Shown in pieces: positions 19,441 through 27,209 of a stretch of 45,489 nucleotides of DNA; position 1 is the first letter of the stretch, and every line of letters begins with the position of its first letter. The notes beneath the pieces are model-generated. The model worked only from the letters and a program-made list of their open reading frames with translations. It was not told where the DNA came from and did no database searches. The DNA is from Thermoanaerobaculia bacterium (GTDB lineage: Bacteria > Acidobacteriota > Thermoanaerobaculia > Gp7-AA8). The DNA is taken from positions 1-45,489 of the forward strand of contig JADGNY010000047.1 of assembly GCA_017883235.1 (NCBI GenBank), in the 5' to 3' direction. A program made the position numbers and the translations under genes.

Positions 19441-20502
19441 ATGCACCTCTTCGATAAATACTCGATCCGCGACGTCACATTCCGTAACCGCATCTTCGTC
19501 TCGCCGATGTGTCAGTACTCGAGCGACGACGGGATGCCGAACGATTGGCATTTCGTCCACCTCGGCAGCCGCGCGGCCGGCGGCGCCGGGCTGGTCCTGG
19601 TCGAGGCCAGCGGTGTCTCCCCTGCCGGCCGCATCACTGCCTGGGACAGCGGCTTCTGGTCCGAGGAGCATGCGGCGGCCTTCCGCCGGATCGCGGCGTT
19701 CGTCGAGGCGCGTGGCGCGGTCTGCGGCATTCAGCTCGCGCATGCAGGACGGAAAGCGTCGACCGACGTCCCATGGCGCGGCGGGCACGTCATCCGCGAT
19801 GGCCCGAACGCCTGGAAGCCGGTCGCGCCCAGCCCGATTCCGTTTCGCGACGGCGATCCCATCCCGCACGAGCTGACGGTTGACGAGATCGACGAGATCG
19901 TCGAGCAATTCGTCCGGTCGACGCGGCTCGCTCACAGCGCCGGATTCCGCGTTGTCGAGCTGCACATGGCTCACGGCTATCTGCTGCACGAATTCCTCTC
20001 GCCTCTCAGCAACGAGCGTACGGACGAGTACGGCGGCTCGCTGGAGAACCGGATGCGCTTTCCGCTCCGTGTCGCGGAGCGCGTGCGGCAGGCATGGCCC
20101 GATGAGCTCCCACTCTTCGTGCGCATTTCCGCGTCCGATTGGGTCGCCGGCGGAGGGGATCTGCCGCAATCGATCGAATTCGCGAAATGCCTCGGCGCAC
20201 TCGGCGTCGACCTCATCGACTGCTCCAGCGGCGGCGCCGTGCTGGGAGCGAAAGTCGAGCTCGGACCCGGCTATCAGGTACCGTTCGCGCGGGCCATCCG
20301 CGCCGAGGCGGGGATTGCGACCGGCGCCGTCGGTTTGATCACGGAACCCAAGCAGGCGGACGACATCATCAGCAGCAGTTCCGCCGACGCCGTCCTGCTG
20401 GCGCGGGAACTGCTGCGTGATCCCTACTGGCCTCTTCACGCCGCGAGAGCCCTCGGCGTCGATGTGCCTTGGCCGGAGCAGTACCAGAGAGCGAAGACGT
20501 AA
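19441..20502 (+). CDS. Old yellow enzyme family NADPH dehydrogenase (YqjM/NamA-like)
   Basis: This is a 353-residue FMN-dependent ene-reductase of the thermophilic-like OYE class. MCQYSS (Cys24, Tyr26) corresponds to the redox-tuning Cys and the Tyr of YqjM. His175 and His178 in LHMAHGYLLHEF are the substrate-binding pair. GIQLAHAGRK and the C-terminal QADDIISSSSADAVLLAREL (phosphate site region) also match. It reduces alpha,beta-unsaturated carbonyls with NAD(P)H. Length is typical. There is no good Shine-Dalgarno sequence because a repeat reaches to eight bases before the ATG. An aldo/keto reductase follows on the same strand, and a joint role in carbonyl detoxification is plausible. Confidence 0.92.
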   Translation: MHLFDKYSIRDVTFRNRIFVSPMCQYSSDDGMPNDWHFVHLGSRAAGGAGLVLVEASGVSPAGRITAWDSGFWSEEHAAAFRRIAAFVEARGAVCGIQLAHAGRKASTDVPWRGGHVIRDGPNAWKPVAPSPIPFRDGDPIPHELTVDEIDEIVEQFVRSTRLAHSAGFRVVELHMAHGYLLHEFLSPLSNERTDEYGGSLENRMRFPLRVAERVRQAWPDELPLFVRISASDWVAGGGDLPQSIEFAKCLGALGVDLIDCSSGGAVLGAKVELGPGYQVPFARAIRAEAGIATGAVGLITEPKQADDIISSSSADAVLLARELLRDPYWPLHAARALGVDVPWPEQYQRAKT

Positions 20503-20507
20503 ACTCG

Positions 20508-20592
20508 GGGGTCGGGAGGCGGGGGTCGGGAGTCGGAAAAGAGGCGCGCGCATCACCGCTACTTTCCGACCCCCGACTCCCGACCCCCGACT
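20508..20592. repeat. GGGAGTCGG / CCGACTCCC heptamer hairpin, copy 1
   Basis: The left arm is tandem GGGGGTC/GGGAGTC heptamers ending CGGAAA. The right arm is TTTCCG followed by ACCCCCG/ACTCCCG heptamers. The loop is about 25 bp. It separates two co-oriented reductase genes and ends 11 bp before the next ATG. Other copies: 23793-23880 and 32386-32449. Confidence 0.9.
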
Positions 20593-20603
20593 AAGGAGCA
20601 CCC

Positions 20604-21461
20604 ATGACAACAGAAACTCTTAACGCGTCCCAGAGCGGGACGTTTCTCCTCGGCGGCGACCTTCCAGTCCATCGCCTCGGATTCGGCGCGATGCGCATCA
20701 CAGGCAACGGCGTCTGGGGGCCACCGAAGGATCACGAAGAATCGCTGGCGGTCCTCCGCCGTGCCGTCGAGCTCGGCGTCAATCTCATCGACACCGCGGA
20801 GTCCTATGGCCCCCACGTCAGCGAGGAGCTGATCGCCGAAGCGCTCCATCCGTATCCGAAGGGTCTCGTCATCGCCACGAAAGGCGGCCTCGAGCGCACC
20901 GGTCCGAATCAGTGGCCGGTCAACGGCCGGCCGGAGCGGCTGCGGGAAGGACTCGAAGGAAGCCTGCGCCGGCTGCGGCTGGAGCGCATCGATCTCTGGC
21001 AACTGCATCGGATCGATCCGGACGTCCCGGAAGACGACCAGTTCGGGGCCATCCGCGAGTTTCAGCGCGAAGGGAAAATCCTTCACGCCGGCTTGTCGGA
21101 GGTGACCGTCGAGCAGATCGAGCGGGCCCGCAAATTCTTCGAAGTCGTCTCGGTCCAGAACCGTTACAACCTGGCCGACCGCGAATGGGAGACGGTTGTC
21201 GACTATTGCGGCCGCGAGAACATCGGCTTCATCCCGTGGTTCCCGCTGCAGACCGGCAAGCTCGCCGGCGACAGCGGTTCGCTCACGAAGGTCGCTAAAC
21301 ACCACAACGCCGCCCCGGCCCAGATCGCGCTGGCCTGGCTGCTGAAACGGTCAAAGGTCATGCTGCCGATCCCCGGAACATCGCGGGTCAAGCATCTCGA
21401 GGAGAACATCGGCGGTGCCGGGATCGAGTTGACGGAGGAGGAGTTTGGATCGATCGTTTAG
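20604..21461 (+). CDS. Aldo/keto reductase
   Basis: This 285-residue NADPH-dependent oxidoreductase has the AKR (beta/alpha)8 fold. The catalytic tetrad is readable: Asp63, Tyr68 (DTAESYG), Lys93 (IATKGG) and His135 (LWQLHRID). The C-terminal [17 protein letters not shown] is the cofactor-phosphate-binding segment of the AKR superfamily. AAGGAGCACCC before the ATG is a strong ribosome-binding site. It reduces aldehydes or ketones to alcohols; the substrate is unknown. The preceding gene is an ene-reductase 100 bp away, separated by a heptamer hairpin. Confidence 0.93.
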   Translation: MTTETLNASQSGTFLLGGDLPVHRLGFGAMRITGNGVWGPPKDHEESLAVLRRAVELGVNLIDTAESYGPHVSEELIAEALHPYPKGLVIATKGGLERTGPNQWPVNGRPERLREGLEGSLRRLRLERIDLWQLHRIDPDVPEDDQFGAIREFQREGKILHAGLSEVTVEQIERARKFFEVVSVQNRYNLADREWETVVDYCGRENIGFIPWFPLQTGKLAGDSGSLTKVAKHHNAAPAQIALAWLLKRSKVMLPIPGTSRVKHLEENIGGAGIELTEEEFGSIV

Positions 21462-21482
21462 CGCGAGGGGAACGAAGGCCAT

Positions 21483-21550
21483 CCGCAGATGTCGCAGATT
21501 AACGCAGATTAGGACGGTCTTATCTGCGTAACATCTGCGCCATCTGCGGA
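21483..21550. repeat. CGCAGAT-word hairpin
   Basis: CCGCAGATGTCGCAGATTAACGC on one side faces GCGTAACATCTGCGCCATCTGCGG on the other. The arms are made of CGCAGAT words. It lies between convergent genes, and its end touches the stop codon of the carbonic anhydrase gene, so it may act as a bidirectional transcript-end structure. Confidence 0.8.
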
Positions 21551-22180
21551 TTAGCGTTCCGGAACCCCATCGAAGAAGCTCACCACTCCCGTCTCCAGCG
21601 AGTACTCCGCGCCGACGACCATGAGCGTCCCTTCCTGGATCAACCGCTCCAACACCTCGGAACCGTGACGCAAATGATTTGCTGACGTGCGGACGTTTGC
21701 CCGTACCGCATCGGCGATCACCGCCTCGGGATTCACGTCATCACCGGCGGCGGCGAGCACCGTCTCCATCGACGGCCGCACGCGGTTGACGATCGAAAGC
21801 AGATTTCGCGACGGGCTCCTGGTCCGGCCCGTCAACGCCTCGAACGTGGCGATCACGGCGCCGCACTGCGAGTGGCCCATGACCACCACCAGCCTGGTGC
21901 CGTAACGTCCCGCCGCGAACTCGACGCTGCCGATCTGCGACGGCGAAACGACATTGCCGGCCACCCGGATCACGAACAGATCTCCGAAGCCCTGATCGAA
22001 GACGAGCTCCGCCGGGACGCGCGCGTCCGAACAGCCGAGGATGATTGCCAGAGGCTCCGGGCCCGCGGCGAGCGCCGCACGGTGACCGTGATTTCCGAGC
22101 GCTCCCGCCTCGGACTGATTGGATACGAATCGCCGGTTTCCGTCGCGAAGCCGGCTCAGAGCTTCGATGGCTGTGATCAT
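21551..22180 (-). CDS. Beta-carbonic anhydrase
   Basis: This 209-residue enzyme interconverts CO2 and bicarbonate. The zinc ligands are present: Cys50 (GCSDARV), His103 and Cys106 (GHSQCGA). The Asp52-Arg54 dyad is intact. The opening EALSRLRDGNRRFV is typical of the class, as is the C-terminal GAEYSLETGVVSFFD. There is no signal peptide, so it is cytoplasmic. Its ATG overlaps the stop of the upstream PIN-domain gene by four bases (ATGA), an unexpected pairing for a metabolic enzyme. Confidence in the family is high. Confidence 0.95.
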   Translation of the reverse strand: MITAIEALSRLRDGNRRFVSNQSEAGALGNHGHRAALAAGPEPLAIILGCSDARVPAELVFDQGFGDLFVIRVAGNVVSPSQIGSVEFAAGRYGTRLVVVMGHSQCGAVIATFEALTGRTRSPSRNLLSIVNRVRPSMETVLAAAGDDVNPEAVIADAVRANVRTSANHLRHGSEVLERLIQEGTLMVVGAEYSLETGVVSFFDGVPER

Positions 22181-22797
22181 GATTCAGCTTCGAAGCGCAA
22201 TGCACTCTTAATGTGAGCAAGAGCGTCTTCGAAGTTGAAGATCACTTTGCATTCACTGCGTTCGCTACGAAGCTCTTCACGGATCTTCTGCTTGACGAAC
22301 CCTCTGTCTTTCGAAACGAAGCATTGGGGACCACCTCTCAGTTCGGAGTGCGACTTCACAGAAGCGAGTACGAGAGCGTCTTGCGGCGAGAGCGAATACG
22401 CATCTTCGTGGAAGCCAACCATATAAATGACTTCAAAAGTCAGAGGGATCGTCGAACCGTCGGCTTCGATGCTCGCGATTGCATCAACAAGGCGAACCCT
22501 CGACTCCTCACTGCCCGCGATCAGCGCAGTCATCACATCTCTGTACTGATCAACGAGGCCGCGATAGGGCACCGAGCGCGACAACTCAGCAAGATACGTT
22601 TGGAGTTGGGCATGAAATTTCTGACGTTCCGTATTCTTGCGGTGCCAGGTCAAGTACGCTTCGGTAATACAGAACGCTGGTAATACGAGAGAGATCAATC
22701 CGCTCTTAGCCAATCGCAGAATTTCTTCGCAGCTCTCGAAGCTCTCCTGCAGATAGGCAAGTTCGAGCAGGAAATTGGTTTCGACGTAAACGATCAC
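22177..22797 (-). CDS. PIN-like domain protein
   Basis: This 206-residue protein looks like a PIN-fold nuclease. The first strand carries VETNFLLEL (Glu6 in place of the usual Asp), and other acidic candidates are Glu46, Asp140 (SPQDALVLASV) and Asp164 (FVSKDRGF). This order, with a long helical insert between about 50 and 120, is PIN-like but longer than VapC toxins (about 130 residues). It overlaps by four bases both the gene before it (a possible nuclease-like protein) and the carbonic anhydrase after it. No antitoxin-like gene is adjacent. RNA cleavage is a reasonable guess, not shown. Confidence 0.65.
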   Translation of the reverse strand: MIVYVETNFLLELAYLQESFESCEEILRLAKSGLISLVLPAFCITEAYLTWHRKNTERQKFHAQLQTYLAELSRSVPYRGLVDQYRDVMTALIAGSEESRVRLVDAIASIEADGSTIPLTFEVIYMVGFHEDAYSLSPQDALVLASVKSHSELRGGPQCFVSKDRGFVKQKIREELRSERSECKVIFNFEDALAHIKSALRFEAES

Positions 22798-23243
22798 GCT
22801 GCGATTTTCGTGCGGATGAATGCGTCGCGCACCGCGTCAGCCAACCCCGACTCCACGAGCCACTTCCGATCGCCGGCGTCCGGCAGTATCCCCATGACGA
22901 GCTCGCCAAGCCATGCCTGAATCAGCATTTCGAAACCGCTCTGGCTCACGGTATCGAGCGGTCGGTGGAGTCGCACGAGGTAGGGCTCCAGCGCATCAGA
23001 CGTGTCACCTTCAAAGTCAGGCAATGAAACCGGAGGAGCTTGATCGCGCCACAAATACATGCGATTGCGCAACGCCAACAGAAAGTATTGGCATCTCGGT
23101 ACGTCCCCGTATTCGAGAAGATTGCGCAGAAACTGAGCGGCCCAATCACCGGAAGGCGACTCGACATTTCTGGCTTCCACCGCAACGATCGGGTTTCCCC
23201 CCTTCTCGATCACGAGATCAACTGACGACTGTCCGTTTCTCAT
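22794..23243 (-). CDS. Short unknown protein, possibly PD-(D/E)XK-like
   Basis: I do not recognise this 149-residue protein with certainty. Its first 35 residues (SVDLVIEKGGNPIVAVEARN) have the D-x(n)-E-A-R pattern and beta-hairpin layout of a restriction-endonuclease-like core such as HSDR_N domains, with Arg where Lys is usual. The remainder is helical, with LRNLLEYGDVPRCQYFLLALRNRMYLW. An in-frame TAG five codons before the ATG rules out a longer N-terminus, so the fold would lack its first helix. It may be truncated or degenerate. It overlaps the PIN-like gene by four bases, hinting at a two-gene nucleic-acid-related unit. Confidence 0.5.
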   Translation of the reverse strand: MRNGQSSVDLVIEKGGNPIVAVEARNVESPSGDWAAQFLRNLLEYGDVPRCQYFLLALRNRMYLWRDQAPPVSLPDFEGDTSDALEPYLVRLHRPLDTVSQSGFEMLIQAWLGELVMGILPDAGDRKWLVESGLADAVRDAFIRTKIAA

Positions 23244-23255
23244 ACCGATCGCATT

Positions 23256-23792
23256 CTACTCGCTCTCCCACTCCTCGCGCACGATTCCGTAGTAGTCGAC
23301 GTCGACATGCTCGCCCCACTTCACGAGATGCTGCCTCATTGTCCCTTCACGATGCATTCCGATCTTCTGCAATACGCGCCCCGATGCAGGATTACGGGTG
23401 AAGTGGAACGCGAAGACGCGGTTCATGCCGAGCTCGTCGAATGCATACCCGACGACGGCTTTCGCCGCTTCGGGGACGTAGCTCTGGCCCCAGTAGGGAA
23501 CGCCGAGCCAGTATCCGATCTCGGCGCGCTGGTGATAGATCTCGACGTGCAATCCGATCGCTCCCATCACCTCGCCGCCGCCGCGCGGAGCGATGGCGAA
23601 GATGTGATTGTTCGATTGGTCGTCGTGACCCAGGATCCACTCCTCCGCCGCCCCCTCAGGATACGGATGCGGGATGAGAAGCGTGTTGCGCGCGATCTCC
23701 CGATCCGAGGCAAGGCGCTGCACCGCGGGAGCATCGTCCAGAGCGAACGGGCGCAGGATCAAACGATCCGTCGTGAGGGTGGGTCGTGGCAT
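23256..23792 (-). CDS. GNAT acetyltransferase, RimJ/RimL type
   Basis: This 178-residue N-acetyltransferase opens with TDRLILRPFALDDAPAV, as usual for the RimJ/RimL branch. The acetyl-CoA region is around EIGYWLGVPYWGQSYVPEA, followed by the C-terminal ARNPASGRVLQKIG-like element (read here as TRNPASGRVLQKIG). It would acetylate a protein N-terminus, an amine or a small molecule; the acceptor is unknown. The gene stops 12 nt before the short unknown gene on the same strand and may be the first gene of the GNAT-unknown-PIN-carbonic anhydrase transcript. A heptamer hairpin lies immediately upstream of its start. Confidence 0.9.
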   Translation of the reverse strand: MPRPTLTTDRLILRPFALDDAPAVQRLASDREIARNTLLIPHPYPEGAAEEWILGHDDQSNNHIFAIAPRGGGEVMGAIGLHVEIYHQRAEIGYWLGVPYWGQSYVPEAAKAVVGYAFDELGMNRVFAFHFTRNPASGRVLQKIGMHREGTMRQHLVKWGEHVDVDYYGIVREEWESE

Positions 23793-23880
23793 GGGAGTCG
23801 GGAGTCGGAAGTCGGGAGTCGGGAGTCGGAGCTGCTGCAGCGTGCTCCGACCCCCGACCCCCGACTCCCGACCCCCTCCG
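23793..23880. repeat. GGGAGTCGG heptamer hairpin, copy 2
   Basis: The left arm has five GGGAGTC/GGAAGTC heptamers. The right arm has CCGACCCCCGACCCCCGACTCCCG. The loop AGCTGCTGCAGCGTGCT contains its own AGCTGCTGCAGC palindrome. It directly abuts the GNAT start codon and ends 6 bp from the stop of the LolA-like gene. Confidence 0.9.
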
Positions 23881-23886
23881 AGAAAG

Positions 23887-24648
23887 CTACTGCGCCTTCT
23901 TCTCTTCCGGCTTCGCCGCGGCAGCGGGCATCGCGAAGATCGCCTTATCGATCTTCGAGTTCAGGTCGATCTTGGTGATGATGAGGGCCTGTCCGCCCAT
24001 GCTCTCCTTGCCCTTGACGTGGTTCTCCATCGAGTGGGCGATGGTGATGCCCTCGACGGTCTTGTAGTCGCTGTACGTCGTCACGACCTCCAGATCCTGT
24101 CCCTGAATGTTCCGGATTCCGTCGGAACGGATCATGAGGTAGGTCTCGGCATCGAAGTAGTCGTTCGACTCCTTGCCGTCCTTCGTCGTCACGTGCAGCT
24201 TGTAGGCTGGCGTCCCCTCGACATCTTCCTTGCCGGCGAACTCGACCTTGTTCCCCTTGGCCTTGTAGTCGAAGGTCGGTCCATCGAAGTCCGCGTCGGC
24301 GCGAACGTCCTTGACCTGCTCCTCGGTCATTTTCTGCGGGTCTTTGTTGCCGCCGAACGGCATCAGCGACCATCCGGTCGTCCCGTCGTAGGCCTGCGTT
24401 CCGGTCATACCCTGGATCGTGAAATCCATGCGCGAGTTGGCGGGGCGCATCTTGGTGATCGTGAACGGCGCCTCCATCGGGCCCATCTTCATCGTGCCGG
24501 TAAGGCGCATCGACTGCACGGCTTTGATCTTGTCCTTACCACCCATGGCCTTGAGGTTCTTCTCGAGTACCTCATCAGCGGTCTGGCCAAAGGCGGAGAC
24601 CGTGAGAAACGCGACGGCGCAAAGCGACAGCAATGTTTTCCTGGACAT
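23887..24648 (-). CDS. LolA-like outer-membrane lipoprotein-sorting family protein
   Basis: This is a 253-residue periplasmic protein. Start ATG 24648 is set by a perfect AGGAGG five bases upstream; the frame extends 23 codons further but without a ribosome-binding site. Residues 1-21 are a signal peptide (SAFGQ cleavage). TADEVLEKNLKAMGGKDKIKAVQSMRL is the usual opening of a LolA/LolB-fold family frequent in Acidobacteriota and Bacteroidota. TFDYKAKGNKVEF and YLMIRSDGIRN follow in the unclosed beta-barrel. The C-terminus is Ala/Lys/Glu-rich. It likely binds acyl chains; whether it carries lipoproteins is not shown. Confidence 0.75.
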   Translation of the reverse strand: MSRKTLLSLCAVAFLTVSAFGQTADEVLEKNLKAMGGKDKIKAVQSMRLTGTMKMGPMEAPFTITKMRPANSRMDFTIQGMTGTQAYDGTTGWSLMPFGGNKDPQKMTEEQVKDVRADADFDGPTFDYKAKGNKVEFAGKEDVEGTPAYKLHVTTKDGKESNDYFDAETYLMIRSDGIRNIQGQDLEVVTTYSDYKTVEGITIAHSMENHVKGKESMGGQALIITKIDLNSKIDKAIFAMPAAAAKPEEKKAQ

Positions 24649-24736
24649 GAAGCCTCCTGATCCTGTTTCGACGTTTTTGCGATTGTGACATACGTCCGCG
24701 CTGCCAAGGAGTTGCATCGAGTTGCATCGAGTTGCG

Positions 24737-26359
24737 TCACATGCTCGTCACCAGGTCGCGAACTCTACCGCGGACCTCGTCCGGCTCAGCGGCCAAACGG
24801 TCGCGCTCGGCGGCGTCGAGGAGGGAGCGAAGCGCGCGATAGGCATCGCCGCGCTCCGAGGTCTCGCGCAGAAGGGACGCAGGATCGGCCCCGCGGCCGG
24901 ACAACCATTCATCCACGGCGGCGCGCGTCGCGGCAGGCGTCTCCCGGACGAGCGCGCGGATGTCACGGCGGATGAGCGAGGCACGCGCGAGCCGCGGCCA
25001 GACCAGGGCCAGCACGACGAGCAAACCGGCGGCGATGCCGATCAATGGCAGCATCCGGCGCACGGCCTCGATACGGGCGTCCGATGCTGTCGGGAGAACA
25101 TGCGGTTGCGCCGCGGTGGCATCGGCCGCCTCGACGAGCAGCGCACGCTGCTCGCAACGCAGCTCGCGCCGCCCGCCGGCGGGAGTGAGGACAGCCGTCG
25201 TCAGCGGCGGTATGACGAACATCCCCGCATTCGCGGGAAAAATGAGATAGCGCCAGCGGCGCGTCATCACCGCTTCCGCGTGCCGGTCGACGGTCACGCC
25301 CCCCTCGTTGATCTGCATGCTTCCCTCGAGTGGAACCGCGAATGCCGGCGGAGGGGCGGCGCGAAGGTTCGCCGCACCGGTCATGGCCACATCGATCGAC
25401 ACCGGTCCTCCGTTTTTCTGCACCGGCGTCTGACACTGCAGCGAGATGTCACCGACCGCCGCCACCGGCGGCCCGGGCGGGATCGGCCGCGCCTCGATGG
25501 CAATGGCTGACGAGCGGCGGCGGACGTCGACGACCGTTCCCTCGAACAAGCCGAAAGGATTGCCGGCATCGACGCGCTTCATGATCTGCGCTTCCACCGA
25601 CAGCGGCTCGACCGTCAGCGTGCCGCTGTGCAGCGGAAAGAGAGCCACGCGCCGAACGATGAGCTTCTGCATGGCCACGCCGCCGACGAAGACCTGTTGC
25701 CCCACCATCCCGCGCACGTCGAGCTCCTCGACCCAGAAGTCCGCCAGCTTCGGCATCTCTCCGAAGCCTTCCTCCTGCACATTGGCGGCGGTGTAGAGCG
25801 TCCAGGTGACGACGATCTGCTCGCCGGCGAAGACGTCCGTCTTGTCCGCCTCAGCCACCACGAAGATCGGATCGCGATTGGTGGCCAGCAACTCGTGAAG
25901 GATGCGCACCGGGTCGTTGCTGCCCGCGGCGAGATCGGGCAGCACCTGAATCGAGACCGGTGCCAGCGTCTCCACCTGTCCCCCGCTGCCGTGCAACGTG
26001 ACCGGCCCGATCAGCGCCGGCCCCGGCCCCGCGGGATGTGCGGTATAGCGAAGGATCTTCCGCCGCGACGAGTTGCCGTTGACCCAGGAGAACTCCGACG
26101 AAACCGACGGCGAACCGTCGACGATCAGGTTCTGCAGAGGGAGCTGTAGATTGTCGATCGAGGCAAAGGCATCGGTGAGAGTGATCGTGATGGTTACCGT
26201 GTCATCGATGGAGAGCGTCCGCTTGTCGACTTGGAGGTCGTTCGCGGAGAGAGGCAGTGCAAAGAAAAGCAGAAGGCAGAAAGCAGAAGGCAGAAGGACG
26301 AAGGGTTCGTTCTTCGTCCTTCTGCCTTCATCCTTCTGCCTTCTGCTTTCTGCCTTCAA
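24737..26359 (-). CDS. batD: BatD-like protein with a repeat-derived signal peptide
   Basis: This 540-residue protein is the last gene of the moxR-bat operon. It has tandem beta-sandwich domains (about 40-410), a membrane helix (about 435-455, PLIGIAAGLLVVLALVW) and a cytoplasmic helical tail, as in BatD proteins. BatD is thought to act with the von Willebrand BatA/BatB proteins at the membrane in stress or oxygen tolerance. The unusual point is the N-terminus: roughly residues 1-32 (KAESRRQKDEGRRTK, then LLPSAFCLLLFF) are translated from a CTTCTGCCTT-word inverted repeat. The hydrophobic core of the signal sequence is therefore encoded by a repeat, with native sequence resuming near ALPLSAND. 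ATG 26359 is the only ATG available. Confidence 0.8.
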   Translation of the reverse strand: MKAESRRQKDEGRRTKNEPFVLLPSAFCLLLFFALPLSANDLQVDKRTLSIDDTVTITITLTDAFASIDNLQLPLQNLIVDGSPSVSSEFSWVNGNSSRRKILRYTAHPAGPGPALIGPVTLHGSGGQVETLAPVSIQVLPDLAAGSNDPVRILHELLATNRDPIFVVAEADKTDVFAGEQIVVTWTLYTAANVQEEGFGEMPKLADFWVEELDVRGMVGQQVFVGGVAMQKLIVRRVALFPLHSGTLTVEPLSVEAQIMKRVDAGNPFGLFEGTVVDVRRRSSAIAIEARPIPPGPPVAAVGDISLQCQTPVQKNGGPVSIDVAMTGAANLRAAPPPAFAVPLEGSMQINEGGVTVDRHAEAVMTRRWRYLIFPANAGMFVIPPLTTAVLTPAGGRRELRCEQRALLVEAADATAAQPHVLPTASDARIEAVRRMLPLIGIAAGLLVVLALVWPRLARASLIRRDIRALVRETPAATRAAVDEWLSGRGADPASLLRETSERGDAYRALRSLLDAAERDRLAAEPDEVRGRVRDLVTSM

Positions 26360-26428
26360 AACCCACCCTTCTGCCTTCTGCCTTCTGCCTTCTGCCTTCT
26401 GCTTTCTGCTTTCTGCCTTCTGCCTTCA
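26264..26428. repeat. CTTCTGCCTT-word hairpin plus single-orientation tandem
   Basis: GCAGAAGGCAGAAAGCAGAAGG on the left faces CCTTCTGCCTTCTGCTTTCTGC on the right. A further run of about nine TTCTGCCT/TTCTGCTT words continues at 26366-26428. The first 95 bp lie inside the batD reading frame. Confidence 0.9.
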
Positions 26429-26434
26429 AACCCC

Positions 26435-27073
26435 TCACCACGCCACATGCAGTCTCTCTCGCGACGGCTTATGCATTCGTTGTAACTCTTCCTGCTCCTG
26501 CTGCTGCACCGACCGCAATAGTCCTTCGACGCTCGGATCGCCCTTCGGTTGCTGCTGACCTCCCTGCTGTGGCGACGGCTGCGGTTTCTGCTGCGGTTGC
26601 GGACCGCGGTTCTGCTGCCCACCGCTCCCGCCTCCCTGCTGTTGTTTCTGCGTGGCCTCTTTGCGTCTGAGGGCAATCTCGAGATTCCGTTTCGCCGCGG
26701 AATCCGAGGGGCGCAGCCGCAAGGTCTGGCTGTAGTCGCGGATGGCGTAGTCGAAGGCATTTGCGGCCAGGGCGCTGTTGCCTCGATTGAAAAGGGCATC
26801 CGCACGCAGGGACGGATCGGCCAGCGCCTCTGCGATGGTCGACGATCCCGCCTCGCGATTGCCCGCCGCGATCTGCGCCGTGCCGAGGTTGAACGCACGC
26901 GCCGGAGTGGAAGCGATCGAGGATGACGTTGCGAACGATCTTTGCGCCTCGGCGTACTTTTTTTCAGCGAACTGCTTCACGCCGCGCGCCGTGGCCGCAT
27001 GCGAGTTGGTCTCGCGAGTGAGGTTCGCCACAAAGGGAAGGCCGGCGATGAGAAGGATGGCCAAGACTTTCAT
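26435..27073 (-). CDS. batC: TPR protein, BatC-like
   Basis: This 212-residue protein has a signal peptide or anchor (1-16). Tetratricopeptide repeats span about 30-125 (GVKQFAEKKYAEAQRSF, ALFNRGNSALAANAFDYAIRDYSQTLRLRP). A low-complexity Gln/Gly/Pro region follows (about 140-180), then LLRSVQQQEQEELQRMH, the short C-terminal motif found in BatC/BatE TPR proteins. It sits between batB and batD, as expected, and would scaffold the Bat proteins in the periplasm. ATG 27073 is chosen; 63 upstream in-frame codons are repeat sequence. Confidence 0.8.
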   Translation of the reverse strand: MKVLAILLIAGLPFVANLTRETNSHAATARGVKQFAEKKYAEAQRSFATSSSIASTPARAFNLGTAQIAAGNREAGSSTIAEALADPSLRADALFNRGNSALAANAFDYAIRDYSQTLRLRPSDSAAKRNLEIALRRKEATQKQQQGGGSGGQQNRGPQPQQKPQPSPQQGGQQQPKGDPSVEGLLRSVQQQEQEELQRMHKPSRERLHVAW

Positions 27074-27085
27074 TCGCGCGATCCC

Positions 27086-27187
27086 GCACAGACAAGAGTG
27101 TCTGTGCCACATTGGCACTGCCGTAGGAAGAGGTACTGCTCCTGCGCGACGCAGGACAAATGTGGCACAGACACTCTTGTCTGTGCC
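27086..27187. repeat. TGTGGCACAGACA inverted-repeat element, copy 2
   Basis: The arms GCACAGACAAGAGTGTCTGTGCC and the matching TGTGGCACAGACACTCTTGTCTGTGCC surround a 50-bp spacer between batC and batB. Confidence 0.9.
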
Positions 27188-27209
27188 GGAGCTTGGCAAC
27201 CTCCCACTC

